Assembly (NCBI GenBank): GCA_022829145.1
Contig: CM040741.1
Span: 57,746,547 to 57,810,546 of the forward strand
DNA length: 64,000 nt
Direction: 5' to 3'
Origin: Albula goreensis
Lineage: Eukaryota; Chordata; Actinopteri; Albuliformes; Albulidae
Shown: positions 50,577 to 62,200 of the stretch, piece by piece
Numbering within the stretch: position 1 is the stretch's first letter
Layout of the letters: every line of letters starts with the position of its first letter
Made by a program: the position numbers and the translations under genes
Notes under the pieces: model-generated
Told to the model about the DNA's origin: nothing
The model's database searches: none
Seen by the model: the letters and a program-made list of their open reading frames with translations, nothing else

Positions 50577-51630
50577 TTCATCAGCAGCAAGTGAAATATC
50601 AAATATTATAAATGTGTAATAAAGTACTTCAATATATCACCAATTCACTTCTCTTAGGAATCATTTGCCAACATATTAGAGAAACAGGACAAAGAGAATA
50701 CTGAAATACTGGAAACCAATTCAAAATATATGTATTACCCGTAGAAAGAGCTGAAACCAAAATCCACAGATTACCAGTTGTATTTCTGATATCTATAAAG
50801 TAAACAGATGGATACTGTTGCAAATATTCATAAGGAAGTAATAGGAACAATGCTTTGAAAGGATGAAACTAAAATTCAGCTCAGACATTCATTTAGCCAC
50901 ATAAATACACATATAACGTTTATTTTGACATTGCAAGTATTTTTTTTCATATCATTTGTTTTTGTTATACTATTGTAGATTATCTAAATAGATATTTGAA
51001 TGTCAAGGACTGCAACATGCCATTCCTCAATGTTTTCAATAGGTGGCACTTTCTTCAAAACAGTTTCAGCTCTAAGTACAGATTTACTGGAACTTTGTAT
51101 TTGATGCTAGCAAAAGTGGGAATAATATCAGGCAGCATCCTGAAGAACAACAGGGAAGATCCCATTTAAGACAATCAAATCACTTCACATATATTTTTAA
51201 AATGGATTTTCAAATATTGCTTTATTACATATTTCATACATGAGATAAACTTTCTTAAATTACCTCATGGCAAGTGGGCATTTCCCTTCACTCAAAGCCT
51301 AGGGACAGAAATGCATTATTCACATACAGCATTTAATCTTATTTAAATTTATTTAAAATATTACAACCTGCAGAGTGCAGTAGTAAGTGAGTCCCTCAGC
51401 AATGACACTGCATTGACAGCCATGCTTTTTGACCAATGTGAGAAGAGTGTATGGAGGGGGAGTGAATTGAATATATACTGTACAATGGCAACACTTGTGT
51501 CTTGTTCTGGGTTCAACCTGTCCCTCACAATCACACCTGGATTAAAGAAAAGATTTTCAATGAATGTAACATCATTATGCACTTAATATGTCAGGCGCAA
51601 AAACATGTCAATCTAAAGATCATCCTCTGG

Positions 51631-51631
<1 letters not shown>

Positions 51632-51663
<32 letters not shown>
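51632..51663. repeat. (CA)n microsatellite
   Basis: About 16 CA units, followed to 51730 by looser ACAC/ACAT-rich sequence. Confidence 0.97.
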
Positions 51664-51665
<2 letters not shown>

Positions 51666-51769
51666 GTCCTACGTACACATTCACAAGCATGTACATACAC
51701 ACATGCACAGACAGGGACACACACACCTACTCACATGTATGCACTCAGAGAGAGTGGCAAAAAGAGCAC

Positions 51770-52200
51770 AGGGGCATTTGTAACAGCTGCCACTCACGCA
51801 GCTCTGCAGAAGTCTATTTGACAGTAATATTTTGCTCGGCATGACATCTCATTTATTCCCAGTAATCATCATTTCTTTTACTCACCCTTCCCTTCCCTCC
51901 CTGTCATTTGTGATCTGGGTGGAAACTGGTCCTTCCAGACCAGTGCATTTTTTATCCTGCAGACTGGCGATGCCCGGGGGACCGGAGTGGGGATTTACAT
52001 CTTGCCGCCGAGTTTTCCCCTCCATTTGTTGGCATGCCAGGTCACTGCGCTGCTCCGCTGTCGCAGGGAAGATAATGGCTGCCGCACTCCCTCCCTCTTA
52101 TTACACACTCAGTGCCTCTGACCTTGCACAGGGCGCTGGAGGCTTTCTGATTTCTGACAACCGCCAGCTACCACCATTAGCCCTAACCTGAACCTGCCAA
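51770..52200. promoter_or_regulatory. Candidate conserved non-coding element, GC-rich
   Basis: The GC-richest block of the desert, with CpGs in GATGCCCGGGGGACCGGAG near 51968, TTGCCGCCGAG near 52002 and GCTGCTCCGCTGTCGC near 52049. Also GGAAGATAATGGCTGCCGC near 52067 with a GATA/YY1-like word. An open frame of 119 codons (51832-52191) spans it, but its residues look like chance and there is no domain. An enhancer or an unannotated promoter are the two main readings. Confidence 0.4.
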
Positions 52201-54335
52201 TGTATTTTGCTTAAGGTTTTTTTTATTATTCAGGTCTCTTATTGGTCTCTTTGTATACTGTGATTTCTTTCTTTTTTTGCAATTTTGTGACTTGTAGATA
52301 TATTGTAGATATATTTTAAAGTCATGTTTTTAAACTGTTATCACGAGTACATTTGTGATTGATTGGGGCATTCATTATTTTGAAATTATATCAGAGAAAT
52401 TATTTCTGTTAAAATTGTGGTGACATATGCATGATAATTTCCCTTCTCCATCCATTTTCTCCCAATACTGGTATCATCTAAAATGTGCAGTTTATCTGTA
52501 ATCACAAGGTGCACTGCTTTTGCTAAAGTTAATGTCTCCCAATGGCAATGGATCTATAAATTAATGAAACATCCCAAAACCTCTTCCTTCCACATTCTAG
52601 ATTTCAAATTAGTTCCCACCCAAGCTGCTTTTTGCCTTCAGCTGAAAATGATTCAGAATTGGTGCACACAACAGGGGCATTATGGGCTACTTATGTGCCA
52701 GGATTGTCAGTGCTGTCACATAAAGTACCTGATCTGCTGTACTTCCAGTTCCATATCAAGTTCATTTTCTGTTGTTTAAATAAATGCCTTCTAAAATATT
52801 GCCTAGACAATCTAACTTCAATATATTCCACCATCAAAAAAACAAGAATTCCCACTCCAGTACATTTTGAATTCTACTCAGTAACAGATAAGTTTTCACT
52901 GCCCCTAGTGTACATTACTGTGAACACTCTATGCCCACAGATCAAATATGTTGCCTTGAAACACAAGCAGTTTCAGTTTATGTTTGTTGTGAGGGGATAA
53001 CATTATTATGTAGATACATTATTGATCTTACATTATTTCTATCATATTTCCAACAAAGGAATGATAGTTATTTTCCATGAGCTCTTATAGAGCAGGGACA
53101 ATTATGGATAATCTGGATGAAATAGATTTAAGGAAAAGATCTGGATTAGATTGTCTTTATTGAAGCCAGCAAAATCCATAAAGTATCCATTTAATCTCTC
53201 ATAAAGATCTTACGTGGACAATCTGTGCTGAATCTCCAAGTGTTACAGCTGAGAGCAGAATTTTGCAAAAAATTTGCAATGATCGCTTGATGGTTTATTT
53301 TCTTAAATCTTGACTTTTGCTTTTTTGCAGAATGATCTAGCATTCGTTAATACACAAATTGGAGAGGGCTGCTGGAAGTGGAAACACCCACACATTGTGA
53401 ATGGGACTCAAAGTGACTCCTGTGAGAGGTGCACACCCATGATGGTCTCTCCATCACTTCCAGTGTACGGAGAATGCAAGCAGCATGACTCTGCTACACC
53501 AGAGGGCACTATTCCCACACCTGTCCTTTAACACGCTTCCAAGAAGCCAGTCCTTGCACAGGCTTTTATCTGCATTCTTAAATGGTTGTCTGAGATTGGG
53601 GAACGTAAAGCATGGATTTGAAAACAGTAAACAGGGCCTAATTTAGGGCCTAAATTCAATTTCTGATTATGTGTTGTTACACATTAACTGAACCAACCAT
53701 TTTCAAGAAAATTTCAATTATTCAACTGTATTACAAAATGTATTCAGTTTAAATACTGGAAATAACATCTTTTTGCAATGAGGGGCTCATTGCTGTTTAG
53801 AATTCATACACCCTAGCAATTATAAGTGAATAAACAACCCACTGGTGCATCTGAAGCTGAATTTGTGAATTTTGTTTGTTTTCACCTTGTGGTTATTGTA
53901 CATCAATTATATATAAAATGACTTACAACTTAACATGACTACCTGCATATATAGTTTAAAATAAATGTAAAACTCAAGGTGAACAATGATTAATCTTGTA
54001 TTGTGAATCTGCATTTGAGGCGCCATTTTCATTGTGCTTTTTCTGTGTGCCATATTTGATACCGAAATAAGTTGTATAAGTTTTTCACCAGATACAGCAT
54101 CAATCTGAAGACCCAACATCTAAATAGGTAGTAGCAGATTGTCCTAAGAATAATTCAGTGAATTTCCAGTGACTGATAAATCTGGGGGTGTTACATGACA
54201 GTGATCTCTCTTTTCCAATTATTGTCAGCACTGCGGCCACTTCAGGTATTGAAAGTAGCTAACCGTTTGAATGTCAGTTCTCCCTAGTATTGTCATAATT
54301 GCCAAAGATCAATACGTTTTTATGTCAGGGACACT
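52201..54335. other. Intergenic AT-rich sequence with one exon-like segment
   Basis: Mostly unremarkable. A segment from 53331 follows a good plus-strand acceptor and is described separately. Confidence 0.5.
53331..53534 (+). other. Exon-like segment after a splice-acceptor signal, uncertain
   Basis: TGACTTTTGCTTTTTTGCAG ends at 53330, a pyrimidine tract plus AG of good quality. An open frame then runs about 67 codons (NDLAFVNTQIGEGCWKWKHP and on) to a TAA near 53529, and the sequence is more GC-balanced than its flanks. AATAAA occurs at 53829-53834. It could be the last exon of a non-coding RNA or an unrecognised gene. It could also be a non-coding element with a chance AG. No domain recognised. 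Confidence 0.2.
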
Positions 54336-54650
54336 TAACGAAACAGCTTTAAATATGCACCTTGTGAACCTAGCAAGGCCTGCTTTTGAATGACATTTTC
54401 AATCGGCCTACCCTGGCTTCTCTTATCCTCCCTCGCTCTCTGCTAAAAGGAGCACAGGAGGCCTTTTCATTATCTTATGGCCAGTGAGTCACTTCAAACC
54501 CATGCTGGAAGAGTGCCTGCGCTGTACAAAATGCTATCTTCAGTTTCAGATAGAGCAATCTGCGCTGCCATGGCACTGAAGAAAACAGCCTTCTCTGGAT
54601 CTCATGGCTGTAAATATGGACAATTGTTCAGCTGATAAATGGATTGAATC
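54336..54650. promoter_or_regulatory. Candidate conserved non-coding element
   Basis: Mixed-composition block with TTTAAATATGCACCTTGTG near 54349, TTATCTTATGG near 54471, AGTGAGTCACTTC near 54484 (AP-1-like), GCTATCTTCAGTTTCAGATAG near 54532 and ACAATTGTTCAGCTGATAAA near 54619. No coding support. Confidence 0.35.
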
Positions 54651-54855
54651 TCTATGCCAACAACACAAATGTTAGTCTGTGTTATATTCAATTCCATCTT
54701 TTTGCAACTAGGATGCATATATTTAGAACATCGTAAGAATCACACAAAAACCCTGACACAGACTTCCCCTTCCAAGTGGCTCTCACCAGTATTAAGGAAA
54801 GGGAAAGAGAAAAGGACGTTTACCTGGGTCAAAGGTCACCTCTCTGGTCTCACTT

Positions 54856-55110
54856 GACATGCAGTTGTTAGTTTCCCTGTGCAATTTAGCAAAAGCGGGC
54901 ATCTTCACCCACGGTGTGGAGACAAGTGTCCACAGACTCGTTGGCATGGAGACTAAAATGCCCTCTCATCCCACAGCTGGTGGTCTGTCTACTGGCAGGT
55001 TTAGGCAAATCAGTCAGCCATGTGGATTAAATCAGCCAGCATCTGACAATACACTGCCTGATCTTTCAGTTCAAACAGAGAGAAAAAATACTTTATTGCC
55101 ACATAAATGG
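54856..55110. promoter_or_regulatory. Candidate conserved non-coding element with RFX-like site
   Basis: Contains GTTGGCATGGAGAC near 54940, close to an RFX X-box, CACAGCTGG near 54973 (E-box), and CATGTGGATTAAATCAG near 55019. Composition contrasts with the AT-rich sequence that follows from 55140. Confidence 0.3.
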
Positions 55111-56571
55111 ATACAGAATGAAATTAATCTGTAGACAGGCAGACCTGCTTAAAATAATTATTTTCAATGGATTGTAAAATACTCCATATTTAAATAAAAA
55201 GGTTAAATTGTGCTGTTCCATGCTGTCATAAAGTATTGTAAATATGTTTGCATATACATGATGTATGTGTATGTCATTATCAATTTACATAAAAAAGAAA
55301 AACAAATTACACAATTGTCCTTATTAAAGAATGCATGCAAAATGATGATACTCCTATGAATAAATAAATTCATAAGAGGATTTCATATTGAAGACAGTCA
55401 CATGCTTTGCAAATAAAGATATATTTGGGTCATTTTCTCTGTAATGAATGCATACAATTTACAGAAAACACCAATATGTGATTCATTGTCACAAAAATAC
55501 AAAAAAGTTCAATCTTGAAAAATTACCTAAAAGCAGAGAGTCACATATAGAAGAGAAATATGAGAAATCACTCCAACCATCAAATGATCTTTTTTGTCTT
55601 CAGGACTCAATATGTTTTGATATACGGTCTACTGTCTGTCCATAATTTAATACATGACTGAGATAAACAATATACAATGAATATACAATTAACATGATAC
55701 TTTTATAATTATGTGTTCAGGTGTGCATGTACATTACCATAAAAATAATGAACTCCAGACATAGTTAGTTTTAGTTTAGTTTTGATGAGAGACTGATTTA
55801 TACTTTAGCAGTGTTGTTTTGTGCATGCAATCTGCTTCTCTGCAAAATGTTGTTTGCACATCATCTCTGATCTAAATGGACTAACATTAACGTATTATGC
55901 ATTTGAGTCGTAAATGAGGGTTTTACTTTTAAAACACATTCATATTCATTCAGCCTTTGTGTCTTTTTCAGCACTTTATGCAATGAAGGACAAAATAAAT
56001 GAAAAGCGGATTCTGCCCATAGGGGCCACAGCTCATGCCCTGTCTTTCTTCTGACCACTTAAGAAGTACCAGTGCTTGACACAGTATACAAAATGAATCC
56101 CAGAGGTGAGGCCCAAGTACACTAAAGGTGAGGGAATAATAACTCAATTTAAGAGGTGATGAAACCTTCAAAGGCCCAAACATCCTTTTGACAGATTATT
56201 CTATTACAAACCACTTCTAATTAGGCATTTGTGAAATCCATTGCTTTAGAAACCATTATCTTTTTTGTATCAGCGTGTTCCACAATTTAACATATGAAGA
56301 GTATGTAAATCATGCCACTTTGTTGAAACATGTTGTGTGTGGACCAATGAATATTCAAGCAGGTAGGGAACAATCACATGTTTATTAGTTTTAACTAATT
56401 AAGTGCACTGAAAAAGGTTCCCAATAAATGTAAATGCAATTACTGTAAAAAACACAGTTGTGTACATTGTTAGGAAAAAGGTGGATCCATTTATTTATTA
56501 AAAGCTTTCTATTTCTTCCGGAGCGTGAACTATATTAGGAGTAAAACCTTGTTTAAGAGTAAAAATGTGAA

Positions 56572-56609
<38 letters not shown>

Positions 56610-59600
56610 TGGGGGGTTAAAGTGGCTTGATCAACTAATGTTTTCAAATATTGTTTTGAATAGTCATACTGTAAGTCATATTGTAAGTCCATGTTATGTC
56701 CGTACTGTATCATACAAGGCAGATGTATTATTAAGATTATCTTGAAATAATTTGACTTGAGATGTCTGCAGTGTGATATAAAAATGACACAAAATTGCCA
56801 TTTTCTCCTACCGTTATCTATAACTATCCTGTGGTTCTTCAAAGCACATCCAGTGTCACCATATGAGAGAACACAATAATGCTATTCACATCAAAGGCCT
56901 GGGGACACAGAGCAACAAAGAATTCTAATATATATAATTTCACCCTGTTGACAATCCAATCTCTCGCATCTACCTTTTGATCCCAAGTGAAAGCTTGAGT
57001 TATGCATAAAACACAGAATTGTCTTTGTGTATAGTACTTCTTACAGATAATTTTGATTGCTTGTGAATTGTTTGGCTATTTACAACATCTTGTTTGTAAA
57101 ATAGAATATACATACATTCTTTAAATTCATACAACTGGGTTTATACATTGATTTGTTTTAGAACATTACAAAAAAGCTTGCAAACAGTCAAAAAGGATAT
57201 TAAACAAGGAAATGTTTCACATAGAGGTGGAATATGTCAAGCCATTTTTTCATCACACAACTGGAAATTTAGTGTTGGAGTAGCTAAACTTACGGCTATG
57301 TTTTCATTAGATTCATTAGATTATCCCACTTCATATGTATGTTATCTCTGATTTACTTGTTGCAGTGTTGTGTTTTCAATTGCATGTCTTGTATGCGTAT
57401 TCAATGAAATATTTTGTTCTAGTCTTGTGCTTCAAGATTAGCTAGATTACTGCAATTAATTTATTTTTTATCATGACAGAATGTTGAAACTCTGAATAAC
57501 TTTTAATCATTGAAAATGTAAAACTTTTTCATACATTTTCTTCCCAAAATGCTACGTAGTTAAAAATAGTTTAGGTCAGTTTAAAAAACCATGCTTGTGA
57601 AATCATTCCCAGGATTTATGTGATGCTGTTCTATCAACCATACACCTTCTCTCAACAAACATTCACAATGGAGATAGGTGGGGCCAAAATAAGATAACAC
57701 ACAGGTACTATTTTGTTTTTGTCCTTGAAGCAAAACAGACTGGTCAAATCAACAGCTGCTGAACTAAGCGACTTTGCTCGTGTAAAATTTAGTTTATGAA
57801 TTTTCAGGTCAGTAAATATACTGGAATTGCTTTCTTGTTGGCTTAAGGCGACTATTTAAGGTCTGCGTTACAGTTTTATTAATCACAGGTCTATGTTTAA
57901 CCTGGGCAAACAAATCAAGTTATTTGGTTGGTAGTACAATAACACATTGTTTTCCCCTGCATATCTCTGATAAGTGTTGCATACGGTATGTGTGTGCTCT
58001 GTGCAAGTATTCACACACAAAACACGGGTGCACGTGTCCCATTAATCAACTATTCTGAATGTAGAAGCTTTGATGTGAACAATCAAACATCGTTATCTGT
58101 AACTCCGCACTGTTTATAACCTTGGGTGTAGGTACGGATCTGTACAAGGAACAGGACCCCTCCCGACATCAGTACGTCATACAATAAATTCATTAAAAAG
58201 TGCTTAATAAAGAAGACTCAACTTTACATACACTTGTATGTATGGAAATATTATCAATATCAATGAAAGTGATGAATATGAGTTTAATTGATTCCTATTA
58301 TTTACCTTGAAGGCAGTGCATACGGAGTTGCACTACATACACTGCATGAGACTGAAGTCATTCCTAGTACATCCTTTCAGAGATATTGATACTGTGGAGG
58401 CTGGAAAAAATGCTGATTGTAGTCTGTATTGCATTGTGCATATCCTGAACTGTCGTCCAGATGCTATAAGATTACTCTAGTAAAACACGAGCAAACATAA
58501 CACTCACACATTCCAGACACTGAGTTTGAAATATTCGTTAGCCATAATGTCATTATTTAGACATTAGAATTATTTTCAGGGCAAACAAGCTTAACTACAG
58601 TGAATTTCAATGTGTCCATTCTTATATTGCACATATTCTGTTAATCCATTTATTCAACTGGATTTCAACAAAAGCCATTAGAGTAACATTAGAGTAAGCA
58701 CACCGTTTAGAAGAAACAGCTGAGGTTTGTTCCCTTGGGTTGTAATGATGCTCCTCAGAATCTACAGCTATAGACTGCTGACCCTGCATTAAAATTCATC
58801 TTTAAACCATTGTTGAAATGTGCCTCAGGATAGTGAAGACAAAGCTCAGAATATTGTGATTACTCTGATTCAGGTAATATTCCAAATATTCTCTTAACTT
58901 GTAATGAAGGACATTTCTTGCTTAAGTTCTCATTTACATGCATACAGAAATTAGATGGGATACCAGCTTTATACACACTCATCTCCACAACATATTGTCT
59001 TTTTGAAACACATTTTAGAGCCTATGTAGCCCTTGTAAAATATTGGTGGGAGTTTGTATTATGGTTCTCCAGACTGTCTACTGGTGGACACTCATTGAAG
59101 CAATTTAAAAGACATTATCTTATTTACTGCAGCTGAAAAAAACTGGTTTGAACAGGTTATTAATCAAAGACGACAAAGGACCATGCATATAAGAGAACCG
59201 ATTTAATTATTGTTGTCAGCCACTTTACCCTCTATGTTTTTATAATTTGCCATTTCATACTGTATAATGAATACTTGTCATCAAAGGGCTACAATTTGGT
59301 GGATATGGAACTAAATGACTCCTGAGGTAGTGGCACAGGCAGTATTTGTGTATCAAAAGCATCCACTTCCTTCACAGACACATCAGAACTCTGATCCTGG
59401 AGCAGAGCCAAAGTTTGGGTTCACTAGTCATTATAATAGATAATCTCATCAATATCATTGAACCCAGGTGAGCAGACAACCCCTCCTAGCCAAAGCACAT
59501 CACTCTATTATTGTAGATATACTGCAGCCATTCTGGTTCAGACCATTCACACATCTGTGTATTGTCAAATCAGTGGCCCTGTTGAATCAGAGTACTGAAT

Positions 59601-60480
59601 ATGCCTGTCTGTGCTCCCTGCACTACTATACTATTATTAACGGTATTAATCACATACAATCACAAACAATAAAAGTGGTCCTGATTTAAAAAAAAAGGAA
59701 AAAAAACACAGTAAAAAACATGTTCAATCAGAAATCTGCTCATGTCATCGATGGCCTTCCCCAGCCCAGATTGTAAACGCTGGCTGATGCTCCAGCGTGA
59801 TGTTGAGTACTTACATGGGGACATCCCAACCTTAGTGAATGCAGGTCTCTTTTGTGCCACAGTAATCCCAGGCTTGGCTAGGGTAGGCCTGGTCTAGTGT
59901 TAGAATTCTCAAACCAGTGAATATTACATCTAAAATCAAATCTACACAGGTACCCCCAAAAAAAAAAAAAAAAAATGTTGGATGCATCTTGCCCCTGTTA
60001 GCTACATCACTTTTAGGCTTGATAAAGTTTATTGGGTAAAATCAGGCAGACACACCTATTAGGAGATTTACTGAGTCATCTGATAGCCTCAGAACAGGCC
60101 AAAAGTCTGATATAAATCCTTCAACAGTGTAATGATCACATTTGTTTTAGTTTACTAAATGTGAGCCCTGCTTCTTGACAGGTATAATTGGAAAATAATG
60201 GTAGGTATGGTATAGTGATAATTCAATCAGTGTAGAACCTGGCACTAGCCTACACCTGCTCATGGGATTGGAAAAGGGCCAAAAAACTGAATTGTACATG
60301 ACTGGGATAACTTTGGGGTTATAGGAAAGGAAAGTGAAAGCATGATAAAATTATATGATATACAGCAGGATAAAACATTTGATTTCTATAGGCCATGGTT
60401 TGGACATGTGAACAGGTGTCATCTTATAGTTCTTGCAAAAGAGGAGGATAAAAGGCCAAGGTCCCTATTACATGTACACA
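55111..60480. other. Intergenic AT-rich sequence
   Basis: Long AT-rich stretch with a (GT)n run at 56579-56604 and an A-run at about 59958-59975. No exon, transposon or clear motif cluster recognised on either strand. Confidence 0.55.
56579..56604. repeat. (TG)n microsatellite
   Basis: About 13 TG units followed by GGGTGGTGGGGGG. Confidence 0.95.
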
Positions 60481-60496
60481 GTTCTCTCTCACTCTA

Positions 60497-60515
60497 ACAC
60501 ACACACACACACACA
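60497..60515. repeat. (AC)n microsatellite, short
   Basis: About nine AC units in AT-rich DNA. Confidence 0.9.
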
Positions 60516-61850
60516 AAACTAGAAAGGTAGCTAGCATTAGGTAGCAAAGAATAGCTAGTGTTTCACAATGTGCTTTCTGTCACCTAACATTACCAGTTCA
60601 GAACAGAAGAAATAATGCCAGCTCAGAGTCAGTTTTGAAGTTCTCTGGTGTGCTGATGTGTGAATGCCAAATCCGATGTTCACACTTGATTTCATCAACA
60701 AATTGCAGAAAGGTAATAACTTTTCTTATTCTGCTCTTCTCCTCTTTGCAGGAAGATGAAGCTAAGAGCATGAGTGTGTCGTGGGCTCCTAGCAGAGGGG
60801 AATTCCTATATATTAGGTGCAGCAGACTCTTTATGGCCACATTGCAGTGATTTTGCATCGCTGCCTTGTTATTTATTGTACGGTATTCATACTGGCCTTC
60901 ACCAATGGAGATAAATCAGAGACTTTAAAAGCTGATTCTGCTAAAGCATGATGTGAAGTGGTGCATAAAGTGTGAAATTACTATCTGACGTACAGATAAT
61001 CATGCTAATAGCATTAGAAGATGGTGAGGCTAATGCATTTGCATTTGGAAAAGACTCAGGGTAGGTCTCAGAACATAGCTTCTATTTGAGTGGCGCACCG
61101 GACTACCATAACACAGATAATGCTTCTCCATTCTTTTTTTTTTTTTTTTGGTCAAAATACAAACAAAACAATAAATACATAGCTGGAATCAGCAACTGGT
61201 TACCCTCTCAGACCCCCTATGCTGTAGCACTAAAGACCAAAGCATTATGGGTAAAATCGGAACAGAATATAACAGAAATCTACTCATGACATCGAGCAAT
61301 AAACATCAACCATAAATATTTGTCTGGTATATCTGGGTTAACACTAATATTGTAGATATCTCTTACATTTGACTATTTAAAAATGATTTACTGCAATTTC
61401 ATTTGCATGCCTCGTTTAAATAATAATTGGTTGAAGAATTAATCACATAGTTTATGATGTAATGACCAAAGTAAATTTAATATCTGCACATGTAGAGGTG
61501 CGATGTCAGTTACAGTAATGGTATGATTTAAATTGGCTGGGCAAGATTCTCTCAAACACAGTCGATTTAAAGGCACACAAGTTCAATAATAACAGACTTC
61601 ACATTACAGATCATTTTCTTTGAGTATGTTACATTTGATTGGAAACAAGCAAACATGTCCTTATGTTAACATGTCCATAAAATTGTGCTCTTTGCAGTTT
61701 TAATGAAATTGAGGCATATGACGTTAAAACACCATAATCTAGATGATGGTATGGGAAAAAAATGAAGAATTGTAGACAGTTTCCATCTGCTGGGTAAAAA
61801 GAATGAAAGGCAGTTGATCTGTGTGCCTACTATGTATATGGGCTGGCTGC
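60516..61850. other. Intergenic sequence with an acceptor-like signal and a T-run
   Basis: A strong plus-strand pyrimidine tract ending TTCTCCTCTTTGCAG at 60751 precedes a 33-codon frame that stops at about 60850. A T16 run lies at 61134-61149. No gene is supported. Confidence 0.4.
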
Positions 61851-61883
61851 TCTGACTGTTTCTTTCTCTTCATTTCCTTCCAG

Positions 61884-61929
61884 CATCCTGCGGGAGAGAA
61901 GAAGGCCTGGAGTGGGTATCGGCCCACAG
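61884..61929 (+). other. Possible 46-nt internal exon of an unknown (perhaps non-coding) transcript
   Basis: Preceded by a long pyrimidine tract ending TTCATTTCCTTCCAG at 61883 and followed by a donor, CACAG|GTAAAG, at 61930. Both signals are good and the enclosed segment is GC-rich. No partner exons with clear coding potential are seen, so this would be an exon of a non-coding RNA or an unrecognised gene, in the opposite orientation to ITGA1. Confidence 0.25.
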
Positions 61930-62200
61930 GTAAAGCTCCAGTCAGACAATGACGTTGGTGATAAATAAGCTTCCCCTCTTTGCGCTGGAGTCAGTGAACC
62001 TGCCGCTCTTCCTCAGGGGAACGCACAGACACTTCCATGGTGTCTCTTGCACAGCTGAGATGCCACTCAGGACTTACAGGGACATTCTGTAACAGGATCA
62101 CCATTACGCTGAAGGGCCGACAGTCTGGGGATAGGCAGGCGTCTGTGGTTTACAGAAGAGACAAATCAAGCACAACCTCTATCTAACTCAGACAGATATG
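61930..62200. promoter_or_regulatory. Candidate conserved non-coding element
   Basis: Base-balanced block with AATGACGTTGG near 61947 (CRE-like), CTTTGCGCTGGAGTCAG near 61978, CACAGCTGAGATGCC near 62050 and AGGATCACCATTACGCTG near 62094. It adjoins the possible small exon, so the two may be one conserved unit. Confidence 0.3.

Larger units (their letters stand above)
50035..51769. other. Intergenic AT-rich sequence with a foldback element and a (CA)n run
   Basis: Holds the foldback MITE at 50470-50576 and a microsatellite at 51632-51663. No gene seen. Confidence 0.55.

Noticed and set aside
51632-51730. CRISPR-like array suggested by repeated ACAC/ACAT words
   Set aside because: It is a decaying (CA)n microsatellite without regular spacers, in eukaryotic DNA.
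51832-52191. 119-codon plus-strand frame
   Set aside because: Its length is explained by the GC-rich block that has few stop codons; no domain is seen.
58205-58245. AACTTTACATACAC, resembling a Tc1 transposon end
   Set aside because: Too short, no partner inverted repeat found nearby, and the word is AT-rich enough to occur by chance.
60713-60751. Possible tiny intron (AAG|GTAATA ... TTTGCAG)
   Set aside because: Only 39 bp, below the size of a functional vertebrate intron.
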